Source: Argyresthia goedartella
Lineage: Eukaryota; Arthropoda; Insecta; Lepidoptera; Argyresthiidae
Direction of reading: 5' to 3'
Assembly: GCA_949825045.1 (NCBI GenBank)
Contig: OX463814.1
Coordinates: 31,824,383-31,888,382, forward strand
DNA length: 64,000 bases
In this document: positions 54,547 through 64,000 of the stretch, one piece after another
Position numbering within the stretch: position 1 is the stretch's first letter
How the letters are laid out: every line of letters starts with the position of its first letter
Program-made: the position numbers and the translations under genes
The notes under the pieces: model-generated
Told to the model about the DNA's origin: nothing
Database searches by the model: none
Seen by the model: only the letters and a program-made list of their open reading frames with translations

Positions 54547-55095
54547 TTCGACCACTTTATAGGTACAGAATTTAATTTTTCACGGATTTAACGAAACTCT
54601 TTTTAGCCATACAAATTGCCATTTAGCTCCCGACGCGTTTTTGTAGACCGTCAAAATACTCTCCCTCTCACTTTACCAGCCAACAGTATATCCTTATGGC
54701 ATTTGAAAATAATTTGTACGCAACGGATCTTGTTACGTGTCGTTACTGTAACAGACGCCCCCGCAAGGCGCCTCGTGAATCTTATCTGGGCCTGCTGCGG
54801 AAAATTGGACGAGGGCGGGAAAACCTTATTTATAACCAAGGAGGAGAACCAATTGTTTTTGAACTATTTGAGAGACGCAACGAGGTCGAGTTCTTCTAAG
54901 CACGATGATGGCCTGAATGTGTTTTAGAAAAGTGTTTGAGATTATCTCCCTACTGAGTAGTAGGATTTCGTGATCAGGCATTTTCTGAGTAAACTTATTT
55001 ATGAGTAGTTGATCAAAGGCTGTAGGTAGGTGCTACATTTTTCTATATTTATCGTGAAGTAAGTGCTATTTCTGTATCTTCCCGTGAACAGGAAA

Positions 55096-55371
55096 ATGGC
55101 GACAGCAGACATGTTTCATGGATCCTTTTCCCCAGGGATGAAAATGATAGACGGCAAAATGTGTCTTCTAAAATATGTTAACTTACATTATCATGAATAT
55201 GAAAGCTTCCGCCACTGTGTAGTTGTATCGTGTCTAGCTATAGTTGTACTGTTAGGAGACTGTTATAAATGGTCCACCCTCCCACGTAGCAATGATAAGA
55301 GCACAACCATTACAGGGCACCCCACTGTGACAAGTCCCAGTCTAAATGGTGATGACGTCATGCCTGTCTAG
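55096..55371 (+). CDS. Candidate 91-aa single-pass membrane protein
   Basis: A polypyrimidine-CAG acceptor (CTGTATCTTCCCGTGAACAG, ending 55091) precedes GAAAATGGCG, a good Kozak start. The protein has a ~30-residue soluble N-terminus (MATADMFHGSFSPGMKMIDG), one hydrophobic segment (CVVVSCLAIVVLLGDCYKW) and a Ser/Thr-rich tail ending DDVMPV. AATAAA at 55531 lies 160 nt past the stop. I do not recognise a family. It could be the terminal exon of a small gene starting at about 54.1 kb, or a chance frame. Confidence 0.35.
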   Translation: MATADMFHGSFSPGMKMIDGKMCLLKYVNLHYHEYESFRHCVVVSCLAIVVLLGDCYKWSTLPRSNDKSTTITGHPTVTSPSLNGDDVMPV

Positions 55372-55395
55372 ACAATTTCCATGGGCATGACGTCA
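55353..55395. repeat. Hairpin with CRE in each arm, spanning the stop codon
   Basis: TGACGTCATGCC (55353-55364) is exactly inverted at 55384-55395. The TAG of the 91-aa frame lies in the 19-nt loop. Confidence 0.85.
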
Positions 55396-55539
55396 CTGGC
55401 GTCCGCGAAGCCTCTTGCTTGAAATTATTTACATTATGTATGACAAAAATATAATGGTTTTCCTTCTTACGCTTATTAAAAATGCACAACCAATTATTTT
55501 GTTACTTGGCCTATATTCGATTTAGTTACCAATAAACAT

Positions 55540-55817
55540 AACATAGCGTCATGCCTTTTCCCATTCGGGGTGGCAGAGGCACAATTGTGCCCATTTTGAG
55601 CCAGTTAATCAATACTCCATTTTGCGTGACAGGGGACTAGCCCAACGCCGCAGCTATGGAGTAATGAAGGTTTCCTCACGATGTGTTCCATCACCGTTAG
55701 AACTTTCTTATAATGTACTTAAGATAAATTAATCATCTCTTTGGTACATGGTCAGGAATCGAACCTGCATCTCCTGTGTGAAAGGCAAGCGTGAAACCCC
55801 TTAGACCACGGAGCTCT
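55540..55817 (-). mobile_element. SINE family B
   Basis: It is a full-length minus-strand copy, from GAGCTCCGTGGTCTAAGGGG (head at right) to AAGGCATGACGCTATGTTAT. B box GGTTCGATTCC. Confidence 0.85.
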
Positions 55818-55875
55818 TTCTTCGTTACCAATAAAATTAAGATAATTATAGGAATTATAGATAATGCAAAGACGA

Positions 55876-55905
55876 TTATATATATATATATAAATATATT
55901 TATTA
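55876..55905. repeat. (TA)n microsatellite
   Basis: An alternating TA run of about 22 bp. Confidence 0.85.
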
Positions 55906-58900
55906 TAGTAGCTATTTTTCAACACTGATGGCATAAAAAACTCTCATATAAGAAATAAATGCAAAAATGTTGATCCTTGGCTGATACCATATTTCATTAC
56001 ATTTCAATCAATAAAATTCGCAAGAAGTTATCTAAATTGCCAATAACTAGCTCATATTATCGTCAGCGCTCGCTCTAGTAAATAGATTGCCTAAAGTGCT
56101 AGACAAAAAAAGATCTATTGAAAATGTGGTAACGCTATGCCGCCTAGCCGAGATCTTATTTAATTTATTTTGTCTTGATAATAACTTAGTAAAGTTCCAT
56201 TTCCGAATGTTGTGTCATCTTTTCAGTTTGGTCATAGTTTACTGTTATCTTTACTGATATACCATGATAAGAAAAATAAAAAATCAGTTCAATGACCAGT
56301 TTCAAATAAAATCTCTGGGTCAGTTAAGACACAATCATTGAAATATTAACAAATAGATTCTTAAATAGAGATGTTGATTGGCTAATGTCTAAATTAAATC
56401 AGGTCTTAAATACTCTGTATCTTCGTGATCCTACTTCTATCATCATGCTCCGCTGTTACTGGTATTGCAGGTATTTGTTGTATTATTCGTAGGTGTTAAG
56501 GTGCACAGTATCAATCATAGGGCCTAAACTAACTTCTGTTCACTTCTTATCGCCTGCCTTCATTAAATTAACACAGCATTGAATAGATTCGATCTAAAAA
56601 TAATGTTAAATATGTTGCAATTGCGTGTGACACGACTGTCGCTTAGTTCAGCTGGCGATGTCTCGTGAGAAATGCCTGCATCTTCATAATTTGCATTCCG
56701 TTGCAAAATGGATGCGCGAGTAACCATGAGACCCAATTTCCCAAACCACATAACCTGACACACGTGCTCTGATACCGTTCCATTTCTAACCAGCTCCCTT
56801 ATTCAGTAACGCAAAACCAAAGCATCCCAAAACTTTCACATTTTCACAGTCTTCGGTCGTTTCGACTTACTGCATAAGGACATTATCAGTTTCTTTTACC
56901 AGTTTACCAGTTTCTGAGTTCCCATTAAACATTGTAGGTAGGTGTGGTTGTGAGTATTCTACGGGACTCGCGTAACGGCGGTCAGCGCTGTATGTTTTTC
57001 TCTTTTCTTGAAGAAATCAAACAAATAGGTCGTACCTTTCCCATCGAAGCACCCAACAAGTGTCCATTACTTTCATTAAAGAAATAAGTGGCTGCTCTGA
57101 AAGCAAATTGCACATGGTGCGCTCTAGATTCTTACGATCACTTTAGCAGGCGTCAATACCTATTCAGGAGATGCAATTCTGGTGATGACATTATGTTATG
57201 TAGGATGGGCAATAGATTAAACAGTGGGTACTGCTGTCACAAGGATCATCAAAGCTAGTTCTAAGATGCTTCAGGCAGTTATTGCAGCAGTCTCTCTTAT
57301 GTTACAATCATCACAACAATTTTGATGGCTCCATTGACATAGTTTAAAGCAGGCTTGAACAATAGCACTGCAGAGATACATCGTTAACAACTAAGATGTT
57401 TTGTACTGATCATGATCGTATAATAACATAGCTGTGCGACGTGCAACCATTAACAATGACTATCCTAACCGGTACACAATACGACTATAGATAACAACAG
57501 TACGGACTTAAGGAGCCGCGGTAAGGTCCAGATAGGACTGTCCAAATGTACTAACTTGGCCTTTCGATCAAGATAATGGGTTGATACGAGAGCGCCGCGC
57601 AACCTGAACCGGATGCGAATCCACTATCTGCTGGTGAAAGTAGAACTTACAAAAAATGCTCCCATTACTTGCACCGGTTAATATTTCAAGTGGCGTTCTC
57701 TTACTCAGAGCTGAGTGTGAAGTGTGGCTTGCTCGCCAAATATATGTACACTCCCTAGGCATTCACAGCATTGAGATTTGAATTCAGAACATTAACGACT
57801 GCATACAAAGGTATACCTGATGTACCTAGCAGATATACCTGGATGGTACAGTTGCATCTGAAACTCTACCGATGTGTACATCTAGGACATTGCTAATAGT
57901 AGGATGCTTCCTGTATCCGGAAACAGAGTATATTTCTGCATGAGCTAGTTCAACTTGAACTTCTATGAAGCCCTGTGGCACTTATTGAGAAGTACTTATG
58001 CCAATTAAAGCTGACTATACTGTTATTATAGTCGGTTGTGGCAAGTCATTATTAAGTGAAGGTACCATCGCAAATTAAGTCGGCCACTTTTCGTCTTTAC
58101 CTCTTTGCAATAGAGATTAAAGCCTTGTGGAGATTGCCGATGGTAAATCAGGTAGGTACAGTTATTTAGGTCGCTTGGCAACCCTTCAATTTACGCCCGA
58201 ATAACGTTGCTGAATTCTGATCAAGGTTTCTTGTCTTGTTGGGTGTCGGCTGCCGCCTTCATGTTTTGCAGCACGTGTAAGCTCATTATAAGCGATATTA
58301 AGGGACACGACCGACAATACTGTAATGCCATGAATAAAGTTTGCACAATATTGTTGCGAGCACACGTGGGTGGCCCCTTTTAATAATGAATGTGTGAGTA
58401 CCTTTCTACCTACAGCCTATAGGCATAGATCTTACTGTAGTTTCGAAATAAATTTATCCCCGAGTGAATAGACTTATATTGACTCGGCGTAAGAGTATCT
58501 CAACAATTCAATATATCTTAGATATTCAATAACATTTATTTATTGCGATGACTGTTTGCATAAATATTTTCCTCTGGCTGGCCACACACTAAGTTTTTTT
58601 TCCGGGATATATTAAGTGAGTTAACTGGGTATGATATTAAAAAGTATGTAGATATGTCTTTAATTTAAATTCAGCTGAAGTTGTGGAGGGCACCGATAGG
58701 ATCGTTTTTCGATTAGTTTCTTTCGGTGAGTCCATGGCCGGCGCATTAGTAGGTACCTACTTTTGGGCACACCGAGTTTTGGTTCCCACAAGAAAACTTT
58801 TCTGTTCACGACTGTACTGTGAATGGAGCATTGTGTTAAACTGTTTTGATTTTAATTAGCAGTTTTAATAACTCGTCTGATTGTCTTTTGGGTTTTAGAT

Positions 58901-60500
58901 TCTTTACTTTGGAAAACTTTTTGCCATTTACTCAATCCATAAAGTTCTTTTCAGACATTACTTACTTAGTTATGTCCCTTTGCCCCTATGTGGGTTCTGG
59001 GGCCGATATGAGTCTTCTCCACTTTCTCTGTTCATGGTCATCATTTTGATCTCCGGCCATTTGGGTATTTTCCTGTTTCCCGGGCTTCTGCCAGAACCGT
59101 CACCTTTCATGTATGGGGTCTTCTTTCAGAAATTGAGCTACCTACAATGTTTCAACGGTTTACCATAATTTTGCTCTTTACCTCAAATCGCCGTCAATTT
59201 AGTTCAGCACAAACTAATAGAGTTTATTACATTTGTAACTATGGATCCTGTCAATAAATTAAACATTCATAGGTAGCCGCCTATAACTTCTTTATTCTAG
59301 CAGCGTATGCGCCCAAATAGGAATTCCCATCGCCTGTCTCCGACGGCTCCAATTGGGGGTTCAATACTCCCAGGTTTCGGCCCGCCACTCAGGACCTAAA
59401 TACTCTGCTGGTCAGACACGAGGCGACTGCCTAATTGCTGGTGCTGGAGGAGCAATGGAAACGCAATAGCGTCTTACGCACGAGCCATCATCGCGTTCCC
59501 ACAAGCGGGGTCGCCGACCTCATTTGGCGGTATTTGAGGCCGTTCACTCCGCGAATCGTCGCTCTATCTACCGGCCGAGTGGGCAACGGCCATGGCCAAG
59601 GTGATGGTCGTTTGCGGCCAATTGGTATAAGAAAACATACAAACACGCGTTCAGAGACCCCGAGTATTGATGTGCTAATATTGTAAAACCTGCTAATAGG
59701 AAGCGGCCGGCAAGGTCACTGCTCTCAACTTGAACCATAACAAGAATGAAGTCATCCTTACGTGTCTGTTTAAGTCTTCGCTGACCGTTAACAAGTCGCT
59801 AATAAGGAGTTGGAAAATTGTCGTTATCATCATGTTGCTATTAATCGAACTCAATTTACTTTCTTTAATTAACAGTAGTACTAATGGAATGCCATAGAAG
59901 AGCTAGTGATTAAAACTTTATTCTTCATAATTTCTTTATTTTAGACAAATAATCTACAGGCAACAAGACTTACATAAAAATAGTGTACAAATGCGAGGTT
60001 ATCTCTAATAAGAGATCTCTTCCAGCAAACCAAATTGGGATGAGAAAGGTCGATCGATAGGCTTTCTTTCTTAACCACCCACAATATTAAAGATTGAATT
60101 GACAATGTAGAGATATGTCCACGTCAAGTTTGAGCATTTTCAACCGACTTCAAAAAGGAATTCTGAATTTGTGTGTTACGCGATTAGTCCGACAACTATG
60201 AACCGATTGATGGTTCTTGTTTTTATTTATAAATTTTATCAAAATTGATTCAACGCTTTTTGAAAAAATCAACAAATACAAAAAAATATACACATGATGT
60301 TTTGATTTGTGGTCTCGTGCTGCAAAAGTTTTGATGAAGCCTTTTCATGTACCCAGACATCATTCGCATGCCGACCGGGGATGGAGAAATTTTTTAAGTT
60401 TTTAACTTGGTGAGTTAATGGTGAGGTAGTCGCTGTCGATAGTAAGTAAAAGCCTACACGACAAAAGAAGGTTGAATATAATCACCTTTTTATTTAAACG
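55906..60500. other. Long stretch without a supported gene
   Basis: The only candidates are a minus-strand frame at 57762-57568 (SHTSHSALSKRTPLEILTGA), loosely reminiscent of retroelement integrase tails, and a GC-rich patch at 59280-59640 with an 83-codon frame but no motif. No SINE or TIR element with clear ends was recognised. Confidence 0.35.
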
Positions 60501-60501
60501 A

Positions 60502-60732
60502 CGACCCGAATGGCCGAGTCGGCAGTGACCCTGCCTACGAAGCCAAGGGTCCCGGGCTCGAGTCCCGGTGGGGGCAAATATTTGATTGATGGGAATGGAT
60601 GTTTGTACCCTAGTCTTGGTTGTTTATCTATCTAAGTATAATATTTACCTATATAAGTATGTGTATCGTTGTCTAGTACCCAAGATACAGGGAATCCTAG
60701 TTTGGGGCTGTAAATAGTGTCCAAGGTATTAT
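60502..60732 (+). mobile_element. SINE family A
   Basis: The head is CCGAATGGCCGAGTCGGCAG with B box GGCTCGAGTCC. The tail is shortened (GGGGCTGTAAATAGTGTCCA). Confidence 0.85.
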
Positions 60733-61218
60733 TAAACTTATATTTTATTATTCCTATACTATACTCCGGATAAAATGTTCCATCTCTTTTTCTATTCCTA
60801 CATCATTTGATACTGGGTATTAAGACTAGTTTCTGAACATGTTTTCAAAATAATTATTCCATTCAATGTCACAATTTTCCAATAGGTAGCTACTTTTCTA
60901 GCCTGCTTGTTGAGAATGGATTATTATATGGATTTCACCTTTTCATATAGACGAAAAGGAAGCCGATGGCACTTATTCTGTGGGGTGTGCGGGACGTCAC
61001 CCTCTCCGCGATTTCCTCTTTCCCCTCAGGACATCAATCCTGACATGGACTATATCTACCTAGCTAGCTCAAATCGCAGGTAGGTTGTATGTGCGAGTAT
61101 GTTAACGATTTATCTAAAAGATTTTGCTGGGAGCATAGCTGTCATTGAAATGTGTGGTTAGTTGTTGATACTCAAGAGTAGCTATGTATGTAATCTTGAC
61201 ATATTTGTAAAACAGCAT

Positions 61219-61610
61219 TAACATAGCGTAACGCCGTTTCCAATACGGGTTGGCCTATGCCCACTTTTAGCCAGTTATTCAATAGGTACTCCATTTTGCG
61301 TGACAGGGGGCGGTCCCATCGTCGCAGCTTGTGTTTTGCATAATCTCATCATTCTCGTTTAGGATTATAAATCTATATATGTGTATGTGTTATTTGCTGT
61401 ATATTTTTTATTAATTTTTTATTTGTTTTGTAACTGTTTTATATATTTATGGGTGTAATCTGCCTGAAATAAACATATATTGATTGATTGATAACCCTTA
61501 GAACGTCCGTATTATGTAGTAAGTAAAGTACTTACTACATAATACGGACGTTCTAAGTTCTCATTGTTAAATGGTCAGCCCTGAATTTGAACCCGCATTC
61601 TATGTATCAA
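61219..61610 (-). mobile_element. SINE family B split by a LINE 3' end
   Basis: SINE-B sequence runs from AACATAGCGTAACGCCG to about 61325 and resumes near 61495 with the ACGTCCGTATTATGTA block. Between them, 61326-61494 ends AATAAACATATATTGATTGA, a 3' end with TTGA repeats as in CR1/jockey-type LINEs. Confidence 0.65.
61497..61557. repeat. Perfect hairpin, 29-bp arms, 3-bp loop
   Basis: 61497-61525 is exactly inverted at 61529-61557 around AAG. The sequence derives from the SINE-B body (ACGTCCGTATTATGTA). Confidence 0.9.
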
Positions 61611-61619
61611 ACTAACCAA

Positions 61620-62470
61620 AATAAACCTCGGAGGTCTCTTCAACATGTCTCCTACGACAGGTATTTTATATTTCGTAAGACTCTTTCTAAAGGCAACTCA
61701 ACTATATTTCATTCACAATAATGACATGAGCCAGTACTGACAATATGCGCTTGCACATGATTTGGTGTCAGATACGCCGCATAGACCGGCTCCACACTGG
61801 CTTTGTCCTTGTCATTTAAGAACAATAGTGTGAACAACAGAGAAAGCTCTTTGCTAGCTCGCTACCCTGAATATAGCATAGCGGATATGGAAAAGAAAGA
61901 TTTGTGTTAAATAAATAAAATAAAATAAAAATAGAAAACCGCCTCGCCTATAGTGTTGTAGCACTATTAGCGGTATTAGCAACATGAGGGCTATGGCCGA
62001 CACTGAGACTAATATATTTCCGGCAATTTAGCTGCGTCTGCGCAAATAGTACAAATGAGTTGTTCAATTTGAGTTTGTCTTTATAATTGTCATAATTTTA
62101 TATGATGAAATATCTATTTGACCCTTTATAGGAAGACACATCAGAACATTGTATATGCGGCGATGGGCGATTTCCCCGTTATGCTACATGTGGACGCAAC
62201 TGTGCTTCTGCCACTCCTAATACGATGCTTTGTAGTATTCCTAGTGATATAAAGGGTATGTAGTTCAAAGGGAACTTGAAACCGTCCTTATTTCCTAGGG
62301 ACTACAGTCGAACATCCATGGAACTAACATGAATATGATTGTATTACCTAGTTATCGAGTACCGTCAAAGGAAACGCAAGTCTGCTTTTTCTCAGAAACG
62401 GCTGAAACGATAACGGACAAACAAATATCTTATAGCATCAAATATCTAACTTACTGTTAAACCTCTGTAT
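61620..62470. other. Unassigned stretch
   Basis: A SINE-B-like tail (GTGCTTCTGCCACTCCTAAT) occurs near 62200. I see nothing else that I can support. Confidence 0.4.
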
Positions 62471-62474
62471 TCTA

Positions 62475-62681
62475 CGACCTCTGTTGCGCAGCGGTTGTGG
62501 GTCTGCCTACCATCAGAGAGGTCCCAGGTTCGATCCCCGGCTGGGGGTAAAGAAAAAAAACCACCCCAGGTCTTGGATGTTTATATGTGTGTGACGTCGC
62601 TGTTTATGGTTCCCACGACACAGGGTATCCTGGTGTGGGGCCAGAAGCAATGTATGTGCCTGTATGTAAATGTTTATATTT
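62475..62681 (+). mobile_element. SINE family C, full copy
   Basis: The head is CGACCTCTGTTGCGCAGCGG (A box) and GGTTCGATCCCCGG (B box). The body has CACGACACAGGGTATCC and the end is AAATGTTTAT. Confidence 0.85.
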
Positions 62682-62734
62682 AAGTCATAAAAAGGTCCTC
62701 CCTTTATGTTACTTTTCTTCTATTTTCTTAGTTT

Positions 62735-63050
62735 TATTATATCATGGCAACAAATATAATGATCACCAAAATATTTTTTTCTTACCCAAAATGGGTAAAT
62801 GATCACCAAAAGTTGCAGAAAATATCAGGGCAAAATACTGCGGTAGCTTAGGTGTCCTTCGTGTTAGGTTGAACATGTAAGGACAACAAATAATACTTAA
62901 AACATAAACTTATGTCAAAAAACATTAAAAAAAAGTTTGGCGATCATTTACCCAAACACAAATTGGTGATCATTTACTAATTCTGGCAGTAATTTCGAAT
63001 TTGTTGGTAGTAAATTTTCGAATTTTTGGTAATCGTTTAAACAGAAGCCT
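62735..63050. mobile_element. Element related to the 48-kb foldback spacer, with GATCACCAAAA motifs
   Basis: 62825-62910 (GCAAAATACTGCGGTAGCTT through AATACTTAAAACATAA) matches the inverted spacer of 48213-48853. Around it, AATGATCACCAAAA occurs twice and, inverted, TTGGCGATCATTTAC and TTGGTGATCATTTAC, giving a symmetric layout. Confidence 0.6.
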
Positions 63051-63054
63051 TATT

Positions 63055-64000
63055 TTATTAAGTTTTATAATTTCCAGGAAATCCCGGAAACAGAAGTCTA
63101 ATCCCGATAAGATGTAAAAGGATTCCGTAAACCTCGTTTGACAATGGAATGTGCACGCTGGTTTCCCAACCCAGCGTCACCGGTGACTAAGCATTAGTGT
63201 TGTAGTGTAATGACGTCCACTCAGAGGGTTATGCCTTGACGGCCGCTCCGTGCCTCTGTGTGAACCACGGGGTTAAGCGGATCTAACAGTTACAACTACA
63301 GACACGATAAAAATAAATAAATAAATTGGTGTTACATTGAATTCCTTCGGCTTACGAGAATATTTAAAGTTGTGTTGCCCTGAAACCCATCGGAGCATAG
63401 ACTTTCTGTCGTCATTTTCTTAAATGCGGAAATACCTATAAGATGTAACAAAAACTTTTTATTTAACACCTAGGCTGTATCTTGCACTTATGCATATCAA
63501 AGGCTGTGTTTATATACTTTGACACGTAATCTTTTTATCTACATTGCATATCGCTTTGATGATACAATGATGTTTCTTGCGATAAGATTAATTAAATATA
63601 GCGATAATAGATATCTGGATTAGATTCAATCTTTTGATTAAAGGCCAATTAATAGGAAGGCTGTCCGAGTCATTATCTGTATCACACACTTATACAAACA
63701 CCTTTGAAAGGAAAACTTATCAAGTATGGAATCTCATGGCCATGTTTTTGCATTCATGTCTCTAGTCAATGATATATATTAATTTATGTACATCCATTAC
63801 TGACAACAACCCTAGATCCAAGATCTAGACCATTCCTGTGGCAAACAATTGTGCCATGTTATGGACCGCAACAAAGAAGTATGGAAAGCTGACCGTCAAC
63901 CTCCAATTGAGGACGGACATATTAAGAATAAGAAACAATTAGCTTCAGTAAGGTATACCATAGCCAAAACACCCTGCTTCTTAGCCCCTAATTCTACTTA
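63055..64000. other. Unassigned end of window
   Basis: I see no supported gene or element. Short frames only. Confidence 0.4.

Noticed and set aside
54616..54927. Protein-coding exon
   Set aside because: Three overlapping frames (54616-54927 plus, 54696-54899 plus, 54839-54651 minus) are equally open and none shows a domain; the region resembles a dispersed repeat.
57568..57762. Copia-type integrase remnant
   Set aside because: One stretch (SALSKRTPLEILTGA) is suggestive, but flanking frames show no catalytic motif, so the call cannot be supported.
59435..59686. 83-codon plus-strand gene
   Set aside because: It is a GC-rich patch open by composition, with no recognisable domain or exon signals.
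1..64000. A second odorant receptor in tandem
   Set aside because: I scanned for the PLLGPN-type N-terminus and the YSYYTL tail and found only the one set of exons.

Overview
This is a stretch of insect nuclear DNA, most likely from a moth or butterfly. The evidence is an odorant receptor of lepidopteran type on the minus strand, split by GT-AG introns; four families of tRNA-derived SINEs; non-LTR retrotransposon pieces; and many short terminal-inverted-repeat (TIR) elements in an AT-rich background. I see no bacterial operons, CRISPR arrays, true rRNA or tRNA genes, or viral genes.

Only one host gene can be modelled end to end: a six-exon odorant receptor on the minus strand, 14183 down to 6943. 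Its joined coding length is 1191 nt (396 aa), and every junction is in phase. Its introns are filled with repeats: intron 2 has a non-LTR fragment, intron 3 a SINE, intron 4 a GGGTTCCGTA-type repeat, and intron 5 two SINE families, a MITE and a perfect hairpin. A 44-bp unit repeated four times without change lies about 750 bp upstream. Other gene-like pieces are weaker: a frameshifted acyltransferase-like exon near 2.7 kb, an orphan exon-like frame at 15.3 kb, and a small one-pass membrane protein frame at 55.1 kb behind a GC-rich, CRE-containing segment. Two plus-strand sites, at 4.02 and 38.38 kb, look like recursive splice sites, so the window may lie inside a very long plus-strand intron. 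That is inference.

The standout mobile element is a 4.75-kb DNA transposon at 43067-47820. It has 28-bp TIRs (27/28 identical), a 7-bp perfect (9-bp one-mismatch) target duplication, a spliced-looking leader, and an ~890-codon transposase frame broken by one TAA. The catalytic part has DDE-like spacing (D489, D574, E609). Clusters of a 13-bp motif, GTTCCCGAAATGA, flank the gene in opposite orientations with starts exactly 20 bp apart. I cannot place it in a named superfamily. It sits inside an older MITE.

Layout: 0-1 kb, LINE remnant; 2-6 kb, SINE, acyltransferase-like exon and AT-rich sequence; 7-15 kb, odorant receptor and upstream region; 15-28 kb, nested MITEs (hAT-like, TA-flanked and others) and SINEs; 28-36 kb, SINEs, a LINE reverse-transcriptase tail and inverted or tandem duplications; 37.5-38 kb, a 456-bp element packed with ATAACGTTAT palindromes between 8-bp target duplications; 39-48 kb, a MITE cluster invaded by the large transposon; 48-49 kb, a perfect 238-bp inverted repeat; 50-64 kb, mostly AT-rich sequence with SINEs and one candidate small gene. 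Family labels SINE-A to D, MITE-A and MITE-B and repeat-F are mine, defined by comparing copies within this window.
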